A DNA stretch of 64,000 nt from an uncultured Rhizobiaceae bacterium (GCA_958296345.1 CATQIJ010000008.1:124001-188000); one strand, 5' to 3'. Positions 1 to 9,641 are shown, numbered from the stretch's first letter. The notes: generated by a model from the letters alone, not told the origin. A program made the numbers and translations.

Positions 1-441
1 ACCAGCTGCATGTGCTTCAACCGTTTCCCATTTAACGTGACGCACTCCTTCGGCAAAATCATAGGCTTGCGACAAGGCTATTGATTTAACACCAAGTGCT
101 GTACCTTCAATCGCACCTGCTACCGTACCTGAATACGTGACGTCATCAGCAATATTTTGACCAGAATTAACGCCCGACAAAATAAGGTCAGGTGGCGCAT
201 CCATCAATTCCCGAACACCCATGATAGCACAATCAGTTGGCGTTCCATTTACGGCAAAATGCTTGTCAGAAACTTTTCGAACGCGCATTGGATAACTTAA
301 TGTCAGGGAATGCGCGACGCCTGATTGGTCTGTTTCAGGCGCTACAATCCAGACATCATCAGTAAACTGCCTTGCAATCTTTTCAAGAGAAACTAAGCCC
401 GGTGCATTAATACCGTCATCATTCGTTAGAAGAATTCTCAA
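1..441 (-). CDS. surE: 5'/3'-nucleotidase SurE (C-terminus beyond window)
   Basis: Partial gene: 147 codons read leftwards off the window edge. The product begins [15 protein letters not shown], the SurE metal-binding start (Asp-Asp after Thr-Asn), followed by [12 protein letters not shown] and LSGVNSGQN, both hallmarks of the SurE survival-protein nucleotidase family, which dephosphorylates nucleoside monophosphates. The start codon is TTG (positions 439–441); no ATG precedes the conserved N-terminus, and an AAGG sequence inside the end of serS can serve as ribosome binding site. The gene starts 3 bases after the serS stop, so it is translated in the same operon. In Hyphomicrobiales pcm commonly follows, but here a pcm homologue is found elsewhere (25.4 kb). 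Roughly 100 C-terminal residues are missing only because the window ends. Confidence 0.93.
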   Translation of the reverse strand, partial: MRILLTNDDGINAPGLVSLEKIARQFTDDVWIVAPETDQSGVAHSLTLSYPMRVRKVSDKHFAVNGTPTDCAIMGVRELMDAPPDLILSGVNSGQNIADDVTYSGTVAGAIEGTALGVKSIALSQAYDFAEGVRHVKWETVEAHAAG

Positions 442-444
442 GAG

Positions 445-1722
445 TTAAGCCTTCTCAATTTTTGTAACACCGCCCATATAAGGCACAAGACAGTCAGGAA
501 CAGTTACAGAGCCATCTTCGTTTTGATAGTTCTCAAGAACGGCAATAAGCGCTCTACCCGTTGCAACCCCAGAACCATTAAGCGTATGAACATGTGCAAT
601 CGTCTTGCCATCTTCTAGTCTATAACGTGCAGACATACGACGTGCTTGGAAGTCACCGCACATAGAACAACTGGAAATCTCGCGATAAGCATCTTGACCA
701 GGTAGCCAAACTTCAATGTCATAGGTCTTGCGAGCAGAAAAGCCCATATCACCTGTACACAGTGTCATTGTACGGAAATGAAGGCCAAGTTTCTTAAGCA
801 CATTCTCAGCACAATCCAACATGCGCTCAAGCTCAGCTTCTGAGTTTTCGGGCTTCACAACAGACACAAGCTCACACTTAGAAAACTGATGCTGACGCAA
901 CATACCACGTGTATCACGACCAGCAGATCCTGCCTCTGAACGGAAACAAGGTGTCAGAGCAGTAAATCGAACTGGCAATTGCTTGTCGTCTAAAATTTGC
1001 TCACGAACTAAATTGGTAAGCGGGACTTCCGCAGTAGGTATTAACCAGCGACCATCAGTTGTTTTAAATAAGTCTTCAGAAAACTTAGGTAATTGCCCAG
1101 TTCCAAACAAAGCTTCATCGCGCACCAGTAATGGCGGTGAAGTTTCACTATAACCATGCTCAAGAGTGTGCATATCAAGCATAAACTGCCCCAAAGCACG
1201 TTCTAAACGAGCAATACCTCGTTTTAGCACCACAAACCGGCTGCCAGAAAGGCCTGCTGCAGCTTCAAAATCCATTTGCTCTTCAGAAACTGTAAGATCA
1301 AAGTGTTCTTTAGGAGAAAAACTAAGTTCAGGCTTTTCGCCATGAACACGATAAAGTGCGTTATCAGCTTCATCAGAACCTTCTGGAACACCATCCAAAG
1401 GAACATTAGGAATGGCAGACATGACTTCCATTACTTCGTTAGCTATACGACGCTCTTCTTCGCCCGATTGGATAAACTGTTTAATCTCAGCGACTTCAGA
1501 CTTTAACTTTTCTGCCAAATCTTTATCGCCCTTTCCCATGGCCGCACCAATCTGCTTAGAAGCCGCATTTCTGCGGGTCTGTGCTTCTTGAAGCTTTGCT
1601 ATATGGTCCTTACGAGCATCATCTAACTTTAAAAGGTCAATAGCGGTCGTGGCGTTACCACGCAAGCGCATACCTTCATCAAAAACATTAGGATTTTCTT
1701 TTATCCATTTGATATCAAACAT
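445..1722 (-). CDS. serS: Seryl-tRNA synthetase
   Basis: Class II aminoacyl-tRNA synthetase that charges tRNA(Ser) with serine in the cytoplasm; 425 residues is the normal length. Residues about 30–110 form the long helical hairpin arm, rich in Lys/Glu/Ala, that grips the long variable arm of tRNA(Ser). The catalytic core shows motif 2 ([19 protein letters not shown]) and motif 3 ([17 protein letters not shown]). The ATG start precedes the canonical [11 protein letters not shown]. It lies between tatC and surE in the conserved tat–serS–surE order, 54 bases downstream of the tatC stop. Confidence 0.97.
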   Translation of the reverse strand: MFDIKWIKENPNVFDEGMRLRGNATTAIDLLKLDDARKDHIAKLQEAQTRRNAASKQIGAAMGKGDKDLAEKLKSEVAEIKQFIQSGEEERRIANEVMEVMSAIPNVPLDGVPEGSDEADNALYRVHGEKPELSFSPKEHFDLTVSEEQMDFEAAAGLSGSRFVVLKRGIARLERALGQFMLDMHTLEHGYSETSPPLLVRDEALFGTGQLPKFSEDLFKTTDGRWLIPTAEVPLTNLVREQILDDKQLPVRFTALTPCFRSEAGSAGRDTRGMLRQHQFSKCELVSVVKPENSEAELERMLDCAENVLKKLGLHFRTMTLCTGDMGFSARKTYDIEVWLPGQDAYREISSCSMCGDFQARRMSARYRLEDGKTIAHVHTLNGSGVATGRALIAVLENYQNEDGSVTVPDCLVPYMGGVTKIEKA

Positions 1723-1776
1723 AGTTACACCAAGATAATAGGTAAATTAAATACGAAAACACTTAAAACTGAGAGT

Positions 1777-2587
1777 TTAAGACGATATTACGTCAGTACT
1801 ATCTGATTCTTCTGCGTCTTCACGCTCTTTACGTTTTTTTTCTATACGGCGAGCAGCAATAATCGAAATTTCATAAAGAAGAATGGTCGGCAAAGCCAGA
1901 CCCAACTGACTAACAGGATCAGGTGGCGTCAACACAGCAGCAGCAACAAACGCAAGTAAAATAGCATATTTGCGCTTTTCAGAAAGCGTATCAGCGGAAA
2001 CTAATCCGGCTTTTGCAAGCAATGTAATAGCTACCGGAAGCTGAAAAACAAAGCCAAATGCAAAAATCAAAGTCATAATAAGGCTTAAATAACTACCAAC
2101 GGCCTGTAAGTTTTGGATTTCTGCAGTACCATCACCGCCAGTTTGTTCTAAAGATAAGAAGAATTGGGTCGCAAGCGGCATAATGAGAAAATATACAAGA
2201 CATGCGCCAGTAAGGAATAAAATAGGCGTAGCAACAAGGAATGGCAGAAAAGCCCCCTTCTCATTGTTATATAAACCCAGGCGCTACAAACTTATAAATT
2301 TGAGTTGCAATTACTGGAAACGCAATAAACATCGCTCCAAAGAATGCAATCTTAATATCAACAAAGAACTTTTCTTGAAGTGCTGTATAAATGAACTTCA
2401 CTTCTGTCGTACCAGCGCCCCACTGATATGGGATAACAAGTAAATTAAACAACTCGGTCGCAAAGTAGAAACAAATTAGAAAGAATATAGCAATTGCAAT
2501 AATTGAATACATCAAGCGTTGGCGAAGCTCAATTAAATGCTCCATCAGTGGCGCACTGGTATCTTCTAAATCTTCATTAGCAATCAT
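1777..2587 (-). CDS. tatC: Sec-independent translocase subunit TatC (frameshifted as read)
   Basis: Polytopic membrane receptor of the twin-arginine (Tat) pathway, which exports folded proteins. As read it is split: an N-terminal part (2267–2587) beginning MIANEDLEDTSAPLMEHLIELRQRL, with the conserved E-x-R signal-peptide-binding region, stops after YKFVAPGFI; a C-terminal part (1777–2181) holds the last transmembrane segments. Removing one base from the TTT run at about 2273–2275 (minus-strand sense) gives a continuous APGLYNNEKGAFLPFLVATP, which matches TatC, for a 269-residue protein. I therefore read it as an intact gene with a 1-nt insertion in a homopolymer. The start overlaps the tatB stop by 4 bases (ATGA), showing translational coupling. 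The tail is acidic and Ser-rich. Confidence 0.9.
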
Positions 2588-3141
2588 GATGCACTCTTAA
2601 CCGTTGCAGGTTTCTTGGCTGCTACACGCTTAGGAGCAGGCTTTTTTGCAGCAGCAGTTTTTGTCACAACCTTCTTAGGTGCCGCTACCTTAGCATCTGC
2701 GGTCTTTGCAGTAGGATTTTTAGGTGCAGCCTTCTTTACTATAGGCTTTTTTGCGGCAGGCTTCTTAGTTGCAGTCTTTTTTGTTGGAGCTTTTTTAGCA
2801 GCAGACTTGGCAACTTGCGCAGGCGCTTCTAATTCTTCATTAACAACTGCCTTATGAGCCTCAAGTGGATCTTGCATGGTTTTTGTAAATTCTTCCATGG
2901 ATTTCTTTGCATCATCTAAAGGTGCAAATGTCTTGTTGGAAGCAATATCTTTAATACCATCCAGATCAGCTTCTTTAATGGCATCATCGACCTGGCGTTG
3001 AAAATCACCAGCCATACGTTTAATTTTACCAATAGATTTACCGATAGTGCGCAACATACCGGGCAGCTCCTTAGGACCCACCACAATAATCGCTACACAA
3101 GCGATAACCAACATCTCTGACCAAGCAAAATTGCTAAACAA
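2584..3141 (-). CDS. tatB: Sec-independent translocase protein TatB
   Basis: Tat pathway component that forms the signal-peptide receptor with TatC. One N-terminal transmembrane helix (residues about 8–23) is followed by the conserved VGPKELPGMLRTIGK turn and an amphipathic helix. The last roughly 80 residues are a low-complexity Ala/Lys/Pro tail of repeated KKP/KKAP/AAKKPA units resembling a histone H1 tail. Family members in this order often carry an extended low-complexity C-terminus, but this one is strongly basic. The gene lies 75 bases after tatA and overlaps tatC by 4 bases. Confidence 0.93.
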   Translation of the reverse strand: MFSNFAWSEMLVIACVAIIVVGPKELPGMLRTIGKSIGKIKRMAGDFQRQVDDAIKEADLDGIKDIASNKTFAPLDDAKKSMEEFTKTMQDPLEAHKAVVNEELEAPAQVAKSAAKKAPTKKTATKKPAAKKPIVKKAAPKNPTAKTADAKVAAPKKVVTKTAAAKKPAPKRVAAKKPATVKSAS

Positions 3142-3216
3142 AACTTATTTTCCGCGCATGAAGAATTCAAAAAGCCCACGATATTTCGCAGGCAAGAAAT
3201 GAAATAAAACAGCTAT

Positions 3217-3432
3217 TCAGCTAGTTTTAGTCTCATCTTTCACTTTATTAGCAACCTCAGAAGCTTTTGCTTCAATTGTACCACCATCATCATCGTCTTT
3301 TTCATTCAAACCTTTTTTGAACGATGTAATACCTTTAGCTACATCACCCATAAGGTCGGAAATCTTTCCACGTCCAAAAAGTAGAACAACTACAACGGCA
3401 ATAATTACAATCTGCCAAACACCAATATTCAT
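3217..3432 (-). CDS. tatA: Sec-independent translocase protein TatA
   Basis: Pore-forming subunit of the Tat system: 71 residues with one N-terminal transmembrane helix, the [17 protein letters not shown] hinge and amphipathic helix, and an acidic then charged tail. This is the standard TatA/E length. The 5' end faces a 179-base gap before the ABC ATPase gene, which probably contains the tat promoter, since the neighbour upstream is not a member of the usual operon. A GGGAGC ribosome binding site precedes the ATG. Confidence 0.95.
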   Translation of the reverse strand: MNIGVWQIVIIAVVVVLLFGRGKISDLMGDVAKGITSFKKGLNEKDDDDGGTIEAKASEVANKVKDETKTS

Positions 3433-3611
3433 TTTTTACAGCTCCCGTCTGCAATAGTTATGATAGAAATCATAAACCATTATCTAATTTAGCCGCACCA
3501 TAACCCGTATCACGGACTATTCGCAAGCAATCCTTACGTTAGTAAATAGGCTAACGTTGTTATGGTTACCAGTAGAAAGTGATGAAATCTTCACGATTTC
3601 GCAAAAAAACT

Positions 3612-4646
3612 CTATGGCGCTGGAAAAACCATCATCAATTCAAGATCTACACTCAGCAAGACAAGCGCAGCATCATCAGGTAATTCACCAGCTTTAATAC
3701 GCACAGAAAGCGGCTCATCTAAGTTTTCGACATTGATCTCGAGTAATTCTGATGTACCAATAAACCGTCTAACAGCAATCCGACCAACCTGTCCTTGAAC
3801 GCCATTTTCATAAGGTTTAACATTAATATCTGTCAATCTTATAGCAACGCAGCATACCGTTGGTAAGGAACTATCACAGTCACAGTTACCAAAAACAGTT
3901 TTAGCGGTGCCATTTGATGTTGTTGAAGGAATGACATTAATTTCAGAGAAAAACCCTGCCGCAAATAAATTTTTAGGGCGGTAGTAAAGATCTTTCGCTT
4001 CACCATATTGAACTAGCTTACCATCTTGTATCAACGCAACATGATCGCCAACACGCAAAGCTTCTTCCGCATCATGCGTAACGATTATAGCGGTTGAACG
4101 AGTTTCTCTAAGAAGTTCAATTGTTTGTTCACGAATACTATCACGTAGCCTTGAATCAAGTCCTGAAAAAGGTTCATCCATCAATAAGATACCAGGCCGC
4201 GGTGCAAGAGCTCTTGCAAGTGCAACACGTTGTTGCTCCCCACCTGATAAAACATGCGGATATTGTGATGCTCTGTCTTCAAGACCGACACGTGATAAAA
4301 CGCTTAAAGCCTGAGTTTTAGCTTCCCCTCTACTCAGGGCTGTAAGACCAAACTCAACATTTTGTAAAATAGTTAGATGTGGAAATAATGCATAGTCTTG
4401 AAAAACCAGCCCGACGCCGCGCTTGTCAGGAGGGATAAAAGTCTTTTCATCCGCAACGGCACGCCCATCAATTTTAACAGAGCCAGTTGCATCATCAATT
4501 AAACCAGCAGCAATGCGAAGCAAGGTTGTTTTTCCAGAACCCGACGGTCCGAGCAGGCAAAGAACTTCGCCTGGCTCAACATTTAATGATATATCATCAA
4601 GTATAATCTTCTCATCAGTACCATAAGAGATATTCTCAAATGACAT
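3612..4646 (-). CDS. Orphan ABC transporter ATP-binding protein, FbpC/PotA type
   Basis: ATPase subunit of an importer of the Fe3+/thiamine/polyamine class. All catalytic motifs are intact: Walker A GPSGSGKTT, Q-loop VFQDYALFPH, signature LSGGEQQR, Walker B ILLMDEPFSGLD and switch His in VTHDAEEA. The C-terminal 120 residues form a TOBE-like regulatory region with a small Cys cluster (CDCDSSLPTVCC). I start at the ATG at 4646 because MSFENISYGTDEKII aligns with family N-termini; the frame stays open up to 4769, adding 41 basic residues with no obvious domain, so a longer start cannot be excluded. No permease or binding-protein gene is nearby. It sits between scpB and tatA, which are normally adjacent, so it looks inserted into a conserved operon. 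The substrate cannot be told. Confidence 0.85.
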   Translation of the reverse strand: MSFENISYGTDEKIILDDISLNVEPGEVLCLLGPSGSGKTTLLRIAAGLIDDATGSVKIDGRAVADEKTFIPPDKRGVGLVFQDYALFPHLTILQNVEFGLTALSRGEAKTQALSVLSRVGLEDRASQYPHVLSGGEQQRVALARALAPRPGILLMDEPFSGLDSRLRDSIREQTIELLRETRSTAIIVTHDAEEALRVGDHVALIQDGKLVQYGEAKDLYYRPKNLFAAGFFSEINVIPSTTSNGTAKTVFGNCDCDSSLPTVCCVAIRLTDINVKPYENGVQGQVGRIAVRRFIGTSELLEINVENLDEPLSVRIKAGELPDDAALVLLSVDLELMMVFPAP

Positions 4647-4736
4647 GCTAGAGGCAATAACAACACCAGTGGAATTGCGTTTACCCCATTGATTATCGCG
4701 CTCTACAGAACGCCTCTCAATAATAACATTATTTTT

Positions 4737-4752
4737 TGAACGTTTTCGTTCA
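4737..4752. promoter_or_regulatory. Palindrome upstream of the orphan ABC ATPase gene
   Basis: TGAACG-TTTT-CGTTCA is a perfect inverted repeat with 6-base arms in the scpB–ABC gap, about 90 bases upstream of the chosen start. It resembles a dimeric repressor operator and could also form a hairpin in the transcript. No regulator can be assigned; the spacing does not fit the TGA-N9-TCA RirA iron box (here N10). If the longer start of the ABC gene were used, the palindrome would lie within coding sequence. Confidence 0.35.
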
Positions 4753-4810
4753 TGACAGATATTACTCAATTGCTCACAAGCAGCGGTATAAACATCACTT
4801 GCATTAATTG

Positions 4811-5530
4811 CTATAGTTCATCACCGCCTGTTGGAGGTAAAAGACCAAGTTCTTCTAAATCATCTGCCAACAAAGGATCTTCATCATCAGTCAATTCATC
4901 ACCATCATAAGGTTCAGGGACAACAAAACTTGCAGGAATTTGCGAGCGCAGCAACCCTGCACCTTTAAGTTCTTCTAACCCTGGTAAGTCTTTTAATTCC
5001 TCTAATGAAAACTGATCTAAAAATCCGTCAGTCGTTCCATAAGTTACAGGTCGACCCGGTGTCTTACGGCGACCACGCATACGAACCCATTCAGTTTCAA
5101 GTAGCACATCTAATGTACCTTTTGATGTTGCAACACCTCTAATTTCTTCAATTTCTGCGCGTGTTACAGGCTGGTGATAAGCAATAATCGCTAAAACTTC
5201 TAACGCTGCACGTGATAATTTACGCGTTTCTGTTGTTTCTTTTTGTAGAAGAAAACCAAGATCATCCGCTGTACGGAAAGCCCAATTATCTCCAACCTTA
5301 ACTAAATTAATACCACGCCCAGAATAAGCTTGCTGCAACTCCCGCATCAAAGGCTCGAGTACAACCCCTTCTGGCAAGCGTTCAGAAAGACCTTTTTCAG
5401 AAACAGGTTCACTAGAAGCAAAAACAATTGCCTCAACCATGCGAAGGTGCTCACGCATGTCAGCGTGTTCTTGCCCCCCAGCTCGTGAAGAACCAAATGC
5501 CAAAATTTGTGCTTCATTAGTTTGCGACAT
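4811..5530 (-). CDS. scpB: Segregation and condensation protein ScpB
   Basis: Subunit of the SMC–ScpA–ScpB condensin that compacts and segregates the chromosome. The 239-residue protein has the tandem winged-helix organisation: MVEAIVFASSEPVSEKGLSE in the first domain, and LEVLAIIAYHQPVTRAEIEE with IRGVATSKGTLDVLLE, the ScpB signature, in the second. The C-terminus is acidic. It follows scpA after 2 bases, so the two are translationally coupled. Confidence 0.95.
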   Translation of the reverse strand: MSQTNEAQILAFGSSRAGGQEHADMREHLRMVEAIVFASSEPVSEKGLSERLPEGVVLEPLMRELQQAYSGRGINLVKVGDNWAFRTADDLGFLLQKETTETRKLSRAALEVLAIIAYHQPVTRAEIEEIRGVATSKGTLDVLLETEWVRMRGRRKTPGRPVTYGTTDGFLDQFSLEELKDLPGLEELKGAGLLRSQIPASFVVPEPYDGDELTDDEDPLLADDLEELGLLPPTGGDEL

Positions 5531-5532
5531 GA

Positions 5533-6390
5533 TTATAAACTCCCTACTTCGCGTGTCACTGAAGGTTTATCACCTCTTTTAAGATAAAGCGGTGCAAAAG
5601 CTTTTTCTTGTCTAATTTTCAATTTACCTTCACGTACAAGCTCCAAACTAGCGGCAAATGAGCTTGCAGTTGCACTGTTGCGAAGCTCTGGTGTTGGAAT
5701 ATACGGAATTAAAAACGCGTCTAATGGTGTCCAATCAGCAAGTTCACCGACCATGCGTGTAAGAATTTCACGCGCATCTGACAAAGACCAAACCTCACGT
5801 TTAGAAATAGTAACATGAGAAACACTCTGACGCTGCCGTTGTGAAGCATAAGCAGACAACAAATCATAAAGCGTTGCAGTAAAATCTTTTTTCTTGTCAA
5901 TTTGAATAGGTTCGGGAATACCACGGACAAAGAAATCACGCCCTAAACGGTTACGATTTACCAGTCGTTTCCCAGCCTCTCGCATTGCCTCAAGGCGCTT
6001 CAAACGAAATGCAAGATGAGCAGCCATTTCTTCACCCGACATCTCATCATCAGCATTTTCTTCAACAGGTAGCAGTAACTTAGATTTTAAGAATGCTAGC
6101 CAGGCTGCCATAACAAGATAATCAGCGGCAAGCTCAATGCGAAGTTTGCGGACTTCTTCAACAAACTCTAAGTATTGCTCTGCAAGTGCAAGAATAGAAA
6201 TTTTTGATAAATCAACCTTCTGGCGGCGGCTAAGTTCAAGAAGTAAATCAAGCGGACCTTCAAAGCCTTCAACATCAACCGTCAGTTGCGGGTCAGTAGA
6301 AACAACTTCTTTTTCAGAGTTATCCCAAACGTCAGAAGCATTCACTCCCTCGGCGATTGAAACTAAGTCTTGTTCATTGCCTGACGTCAT
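5533..6390 (-). CDS. scpA: Segregation and condensation protein ScpA
   Basis: Kleisin subunit that bridges the SMC heads in bacterial condensin. After an acidic leader of about 35 residues the protein shows VDVEGFEGPLDLLLELSRRQ and the KVDLSKISILALAEQYLEF segment diagnostic of ScpA, then the middle linker and a C-terminal winged helix. Length 285 is normal. It begins 15 bases after the nagZ stop and runs into scpB, the usual alphaproteobacterial order nagZ–scpA–scpB. Confidence 0.95.
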   Translation of the reverse strand: MTSGNEQDLVSIAEGVNASDVWDNSEKEVVSTDPQLTVDVEGFEGPLDLLLELSRRQKVDLSKISILALAEQYLEFVEEVRKLRIELAADYLVMAAWLAFLKSKLLLPVEENADDEMSGEEMAAHLAFRLKRLEAMREAGKRLVNRNRLGRDFFVRGIPEPIQIDKKKDFTATLYDLLSAYASQRQRQSVSHVTISKREVWSLSDAREILTRMVGELADWTPLDAFLIPYIPTPELRNSATASSFAASLELVREGKLKIRQEKAFAPLYLKRGDKPSVTREVGSL

Positions 6391-6405
6391 TGTCTCTCTT
6401 CTTCT

Positions 6406-7452
6406 TCAGCGCCCCGCTTCTGTGGGGTCTTTGCCATATGTTTCATCATCACAAAGAGAACGGAATTCTTCCCGTAAGCTCGCTTCATCACAAGGTTCTA
6501 TATTAGCAAATAAGTCCGTTGCTTGTATGGCTCGCCTTAAAGCATCCCCAGATAACTGAGGGCTAGAGGCCGCAATTGGTCTCATTTCAGCTAAATCACC
6601 GTTACAATGAAGAACAACATCGCAGCCAGCTTCAAATGAAGCAGCTGTTCTTTCCTCAAAAGTTCCTTTTAGAGCGTGCATAGAAAGATCATCGCACATC
6701 AAAAGACCATCAAACCCAATATAATCACGAATTACATCTTTGATAACTTTAGTTGAAGTCGTTGCTGGGTTGTCAGGATCTATATCTGTATAGACAACAT
6801 GAGCAGTCATCGCCAAAGGCATATTGTTCAAGCGTTTAAATGGCTCGAAGTCCGATTTTTCTAACTCCTGAATTGATGCCGTCACAAGGGGTAAGTCTTT
6901 ATGACTATCAACACCAGCTCTGCCATGACCCGGAATGTGCTTAATCACTGGAAGTACGCCGCCACATAACAGTCCTTCGCAAGCAGCCTGCCCGATATTG
7001 CTTACAATAACAGGTTCATCTCCATAAGCTCGATCACCAATAACATCATGACTTCCGCTAATTGGTACATCTAGTACAGGCAAGCAATCAACATTGACGC
7101 CAAGTTTGCGTAAATCAGCTGCCATCAAGCGAGATTGCAACCACGCAAAGCGTAAACCACGAATTTTATCATGCTTATAATGTTGTCCAAAAACCTCACC
7201 CGCAGGATAGGCTTCCCAATGTGGCGGGCGCAATCTTCTGACACGCCCACCTTCTTGATCAATTAAGATTGGAACATCGTTATGAGAGACACACGATTTT
7301 AAATCAGCAACAAGTGTTGCCACTTGCTCTGGCGTATCGACATTACGTCCAAATAAAATAAACCCCCAAGGTTGAACTTCATTGTAGAAGTCGCGCTCTT
7401 CTTGAGTAAGTGAAAGGCCTGAACAGCCAAATATTGCAGAAGTGATTCCCAT
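6406..7452 (-). CDS. nagZ: Beta-N-acetylhexosaminidase NagZ (GH3)
   Basis: Glycoside hydrolase family 3 enzyme that removes N-acetylglucosamine from muropeptides during peptidoglycan recycling in the cytoplasm. Visible motifs are GFILFGRNVDTPEQV, the IDQEGGRVRRL loop, the general acid/base loop KHIPGHGRAGVDSHKDLP, and the nucleophile Asp in GLLMCDDLSMHA. There is no signal peptide, consistent with cytoplasmic recycling. It is the first gene after the terminator that closes the SPOR gene, so it probably has its own promoter in the 90-base gap. Confidence 0.95.
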   Translation of the reverse strand: MGITSAIFGCSGLSLTQEERDFYNEVQPWGFILFGRNVDTPEQVATLVADLKSCVSHNDVPILIDQEGGRVRRLRPPHWEAYPAGEVFGQHYKHDKIRGLRFAWLQSRLMAADLRKLGVNVDCLPVLDVPISGSHDVIGDRAYGDEPVIVSNIGQAACEGLLCGGVLPVIKHIPGHGRAGVDSHKDLPLVTASIQELEKSDFEPFKRLNNMPLAMTAHVVYTDIDPDNPATTSTKVIKDVIRDYIGFDGLLMCDDLSMHALKGTFEERTAASFEAGCDVVLHCNGDLAEMRPIAASSPQLSGDALRRAIQATDLFANIEPCDEASLREEFRSLCDDETYGKDPTEAGR

Positions 7453-7487
7453 ACATAAAATCTATCAGGAAGAGTCGAACTTCCAAA

Positions 7488-7520
7488 CAAAAAAGGCCAA
7501 GTAAAAATACTTAGCCTTTT
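7488..7520 (-). terminator. Rho-independent terminator after the SPOR gene
   Basis: On the minus strand an AAAGGC-AAGTA stem pairs with TACTT-GCCTTT around a T-rich loop and runs into TTTTTTG. The stem is about 11 bp with one internal mismatch. It lies 22 bases downstream of the SPOR stop and before nagZ, separating the argS–SPOR and nagZ–scp transcripts. Confidence 0.7.
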
Positions 7521-7541
7521 ATATAAGTTTTATAAAATATT

Positions 7542-9569
7542 TTAGCGCGTTACGAAGCAACTACCACCTGCAGAAGCCAAGCTAGAACAAAGTTGATTAG
7601 CATCTGACTTAGAAGCAGTCTGCACACGTACTCTATAATATGTTTTGCCATTTAAATTCGCGCGCTGAATAGCCATTGCACGACCTTGTAGCGCAGAATA
7701 CTTATTTCTCATGCTTGAGAATGAAGATTGTGCGGCCTCAGGTGAGCGTTGAGATGAAACCTGAACAACCCACTCACTCTTGCGAACAGGAGCTGGAGCA
7801 ACCTTCTTTGGTTTTGGCGCAGCTGCAACTTTAACGGGTTTAGGTTTTGCTTTTACGATAGGTTTAGGAACTGGGCTTGCTGAAGGTATTTTAATATCAC
7901 CTGTAGTTTTTGCACCATCAATTGCCTCTGGCTTTGCAATAATCTGAGTTGTTACAGGCTTAACTTCAACATTTGCAGCATCGCCAATTGTAACTGCATT
8001 AAGAGCAGTTTCTAATGGTTTAGGTGCTGCTACTTTAGGTGCTGCAGGTTTTGTAATAATTGTACCATCAGGCTTTACCGCAACTGTTTGAACAACCTTT
8101 GGCAAAATTGAAGATGCATTTGCATTTGGTGTTGCACCAACATCTTCCGAAGATGCCAAACGATCATCGGATTTATTAGCCTCAGAATTACCTGTATTTA
8201 AAATAAGCGGTTCTTCAGTTTGTGAATTGAGAGTCTCTTGAGAAACTTGTGCGGAATTCTCGCCACCTAAATCACCATAAGAAGCATTATCCTGATTTTC
8301 AGGAACAAGTCCGCCCGGATCTTTTGGTTTAACTTTAACAGGAGCAACATCCGCTTTAATGATTTCTGGCGTAGCAGAAGCAACCGTTGAGTTTTCGCCA
8401 CCTAAAAATCCATATCCAGCAGCAATAACACCAGCAAAAAGAGCAATTACTAATGCAGCAACAGCGTATTTCTTGCCGCCGCCATTATCATTAGCAACAA
8501 CAACACCTGCGTCTACAGATGAGATATCATCAACAGAACCAACATGACCTGGGTCAAGCTCCATCTGGTCTAGATTAGCCTCAACACTTTCTTGTTGAGG
8601 TGAAATTGGTTGAGGACTAACGGCGGCAGTAAAAGCAGCATTTGCTTCTGCTGTTTCTGTTTGAGACCACCCTTCAGTTTCTGGCGTACTAACACTCTCA
8701 AGTTCCTGCGTAAAAGCTGCCTCAAAGTCCATTTCCAACTCTGCGTCGCCACCAACAGCAACTGGAGTGGGATCGCTTACCTGCGGTTGACTTAATACTG
8801 GCTCGCTGACCAGAGCAATAAATGGTTCTTCAATAGGCTCAGGTTGATTTGCAGCAATTTGTTCAAACTCATTTGCAAAAGCATTACCAAGATCATCTTC
8901 AATCGATGCGATAGGTTGATCAATAATTGGCTCTGAAACAATATTAACAGGCTCTTCTTGTATCGGTGCAACAGGCTCAAATTGACTTGCAAGTTCTTGT
9001 TCAAGTGTCTCCTGCATATTCGCAGCACTAAGTTCAACGTTTAAAGCTGCTTCTTGAGCAGCAATATCTGGTTCAACTGCATTTGGAGCACTTTCTGTAA
9101 ATGCATTCTGCACTTCGGCAACTGGTTCTTGCGCACCACCAATTTCTAATTCTAAGGCATCAATTAAACCATCTTGAAATCCAATCTCAGGATCAGCAGC
9201 AGGCTGTGGAATTTCAGTTTGAACAGACTCTTGGACTATTGGTTCCGGAGAAAGCTGTTCTGCCTGAACTTCTTCGTGCGGTAATTCTGTATTTGTAATT
9301 TCTTCAATTGAAGCATTGATATCATCAACAAATGCAGGCGTTTCAACTTGACCGGCAAGACTATCTTCCACAGAAAACTCTTGCATCAATTGCTCTTCGA
9401 GCGCGGCTTCCATTGAAGCATCAGGTATCATCTGTTCTTCGATAGGATGTGTTTGTGGGCTGGGATTTAATTCTGGTTCACCAGCAACAATACGTGCCAA
9501 TTCTGCTAGAGGATCATCATCGATCTCTTGACCTTGAGAACCTACTTCTTGATTATATTGTTCACTCAT
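7542..9569 (-). CDS. SPOR-domain membrane protein
   Basis: 675-residue protein with three parts: a roughly 365-residue acidic, Glu/Pro/Gln/Ala-rich cytoplasmic region with many E-P-x repeats; one transmembrane helix (about residues 370–388, YAVAALVIALFAGVIAAGYG); and a periplasmic Pro/Lys-rich linker ending in a C-terminal SPOR domain (about 600–675, starting SEWVVQVSSQRSPEAAQSSF). SPOR domains bind denuded glycan strands at division septa, so a septal role is likely. Known order neighbours (argS upstream, nagZ downstream) also place a SPOR protein here. The acidic region is fast-evolving low complexity. Confidence 0.88.
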   Translation of the reverse strand: MSEQYNQEVGSQGQEIDDDPLAELARIVAGEPELNPSPQTHPIEEQMIPDASMEAALEEQLMQEFSVEDSLAGQVETPAFVDDINASIEEITNTELPHEEVQAEQLSPEPIVQESVQTEIPQPAADPEIGFQDGLIDALELEIGGAQEPVAEVQNAFTESAPNAVEPDIAAQEAALNVELSAANMQETLEQELASQFEPVAPIQEEPVNIVSEPIIDQPIASIEDDLGNAFANEFEQIAANQPEPIEEPFIALVSEPVLSQPQVSDPTPVAVGGDAELEMDFEAAFTQELESVSTPETEGWSQTETAEANAAFTAAVSPQPISPQQESVEANLDQMELDPGHVGSVDDISSVDAGVVVANDNGGGKKYAVAALVIALFAGVIAAGYGFLGGENSTVASATPEIIKADVAPVKVKPKDPGGLVPENQDNASYGDLGGENSAQVSQETLNSQTEEPLILNTGNSEANKSDDRLASSEDVGATPNANASSILPKVVQTVAVKPDGTIITKPAAPKVAAPKPLETALNAVTIGDAANVEVKPVTTQIIAKPEAIDGAKTTGDIKIPSASPVPKPIVKAKPKPVKVAAAPKPKKVAPAPVRKSEWVVQVSSQRSPEAAQSSFSSMRNKYSALQGRAMAIQRANLNGKTYYRVRVQTASKSDANQLCSSLASAGGSCFVTR

Positions 9570-9602
9570 AACGCATAAACCTATCTACTCTTTCACACTT
9601 TC

Positions 9603-9620
9603 AGCCACATAAATGTGGCT
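9603..9620 (-). repeat. Perfect hairpin between argS and the SPOR gene
   Basis: AGCCACAT and ATGTGGCT form an 8-bp inverted repeat separated by 2 bases, just downstream of the argS stop. No T-tract follows on either strand, so it is not a classical intrinsic terminator; it could stabilise the argS mRNA end or be a protein site. Confidence 0.45.
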
Positions 9621-9641
9621 AAACTTGTCGGGGCATTGATT

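Noticed and set aside
4737-4752. RirA iron-responsive box at the orphan ABC gene
   Set aside because: The dyad has TGA-N10-TCA rather than TGA-N9-TCA, so I list it only as an unassigned palindrome.
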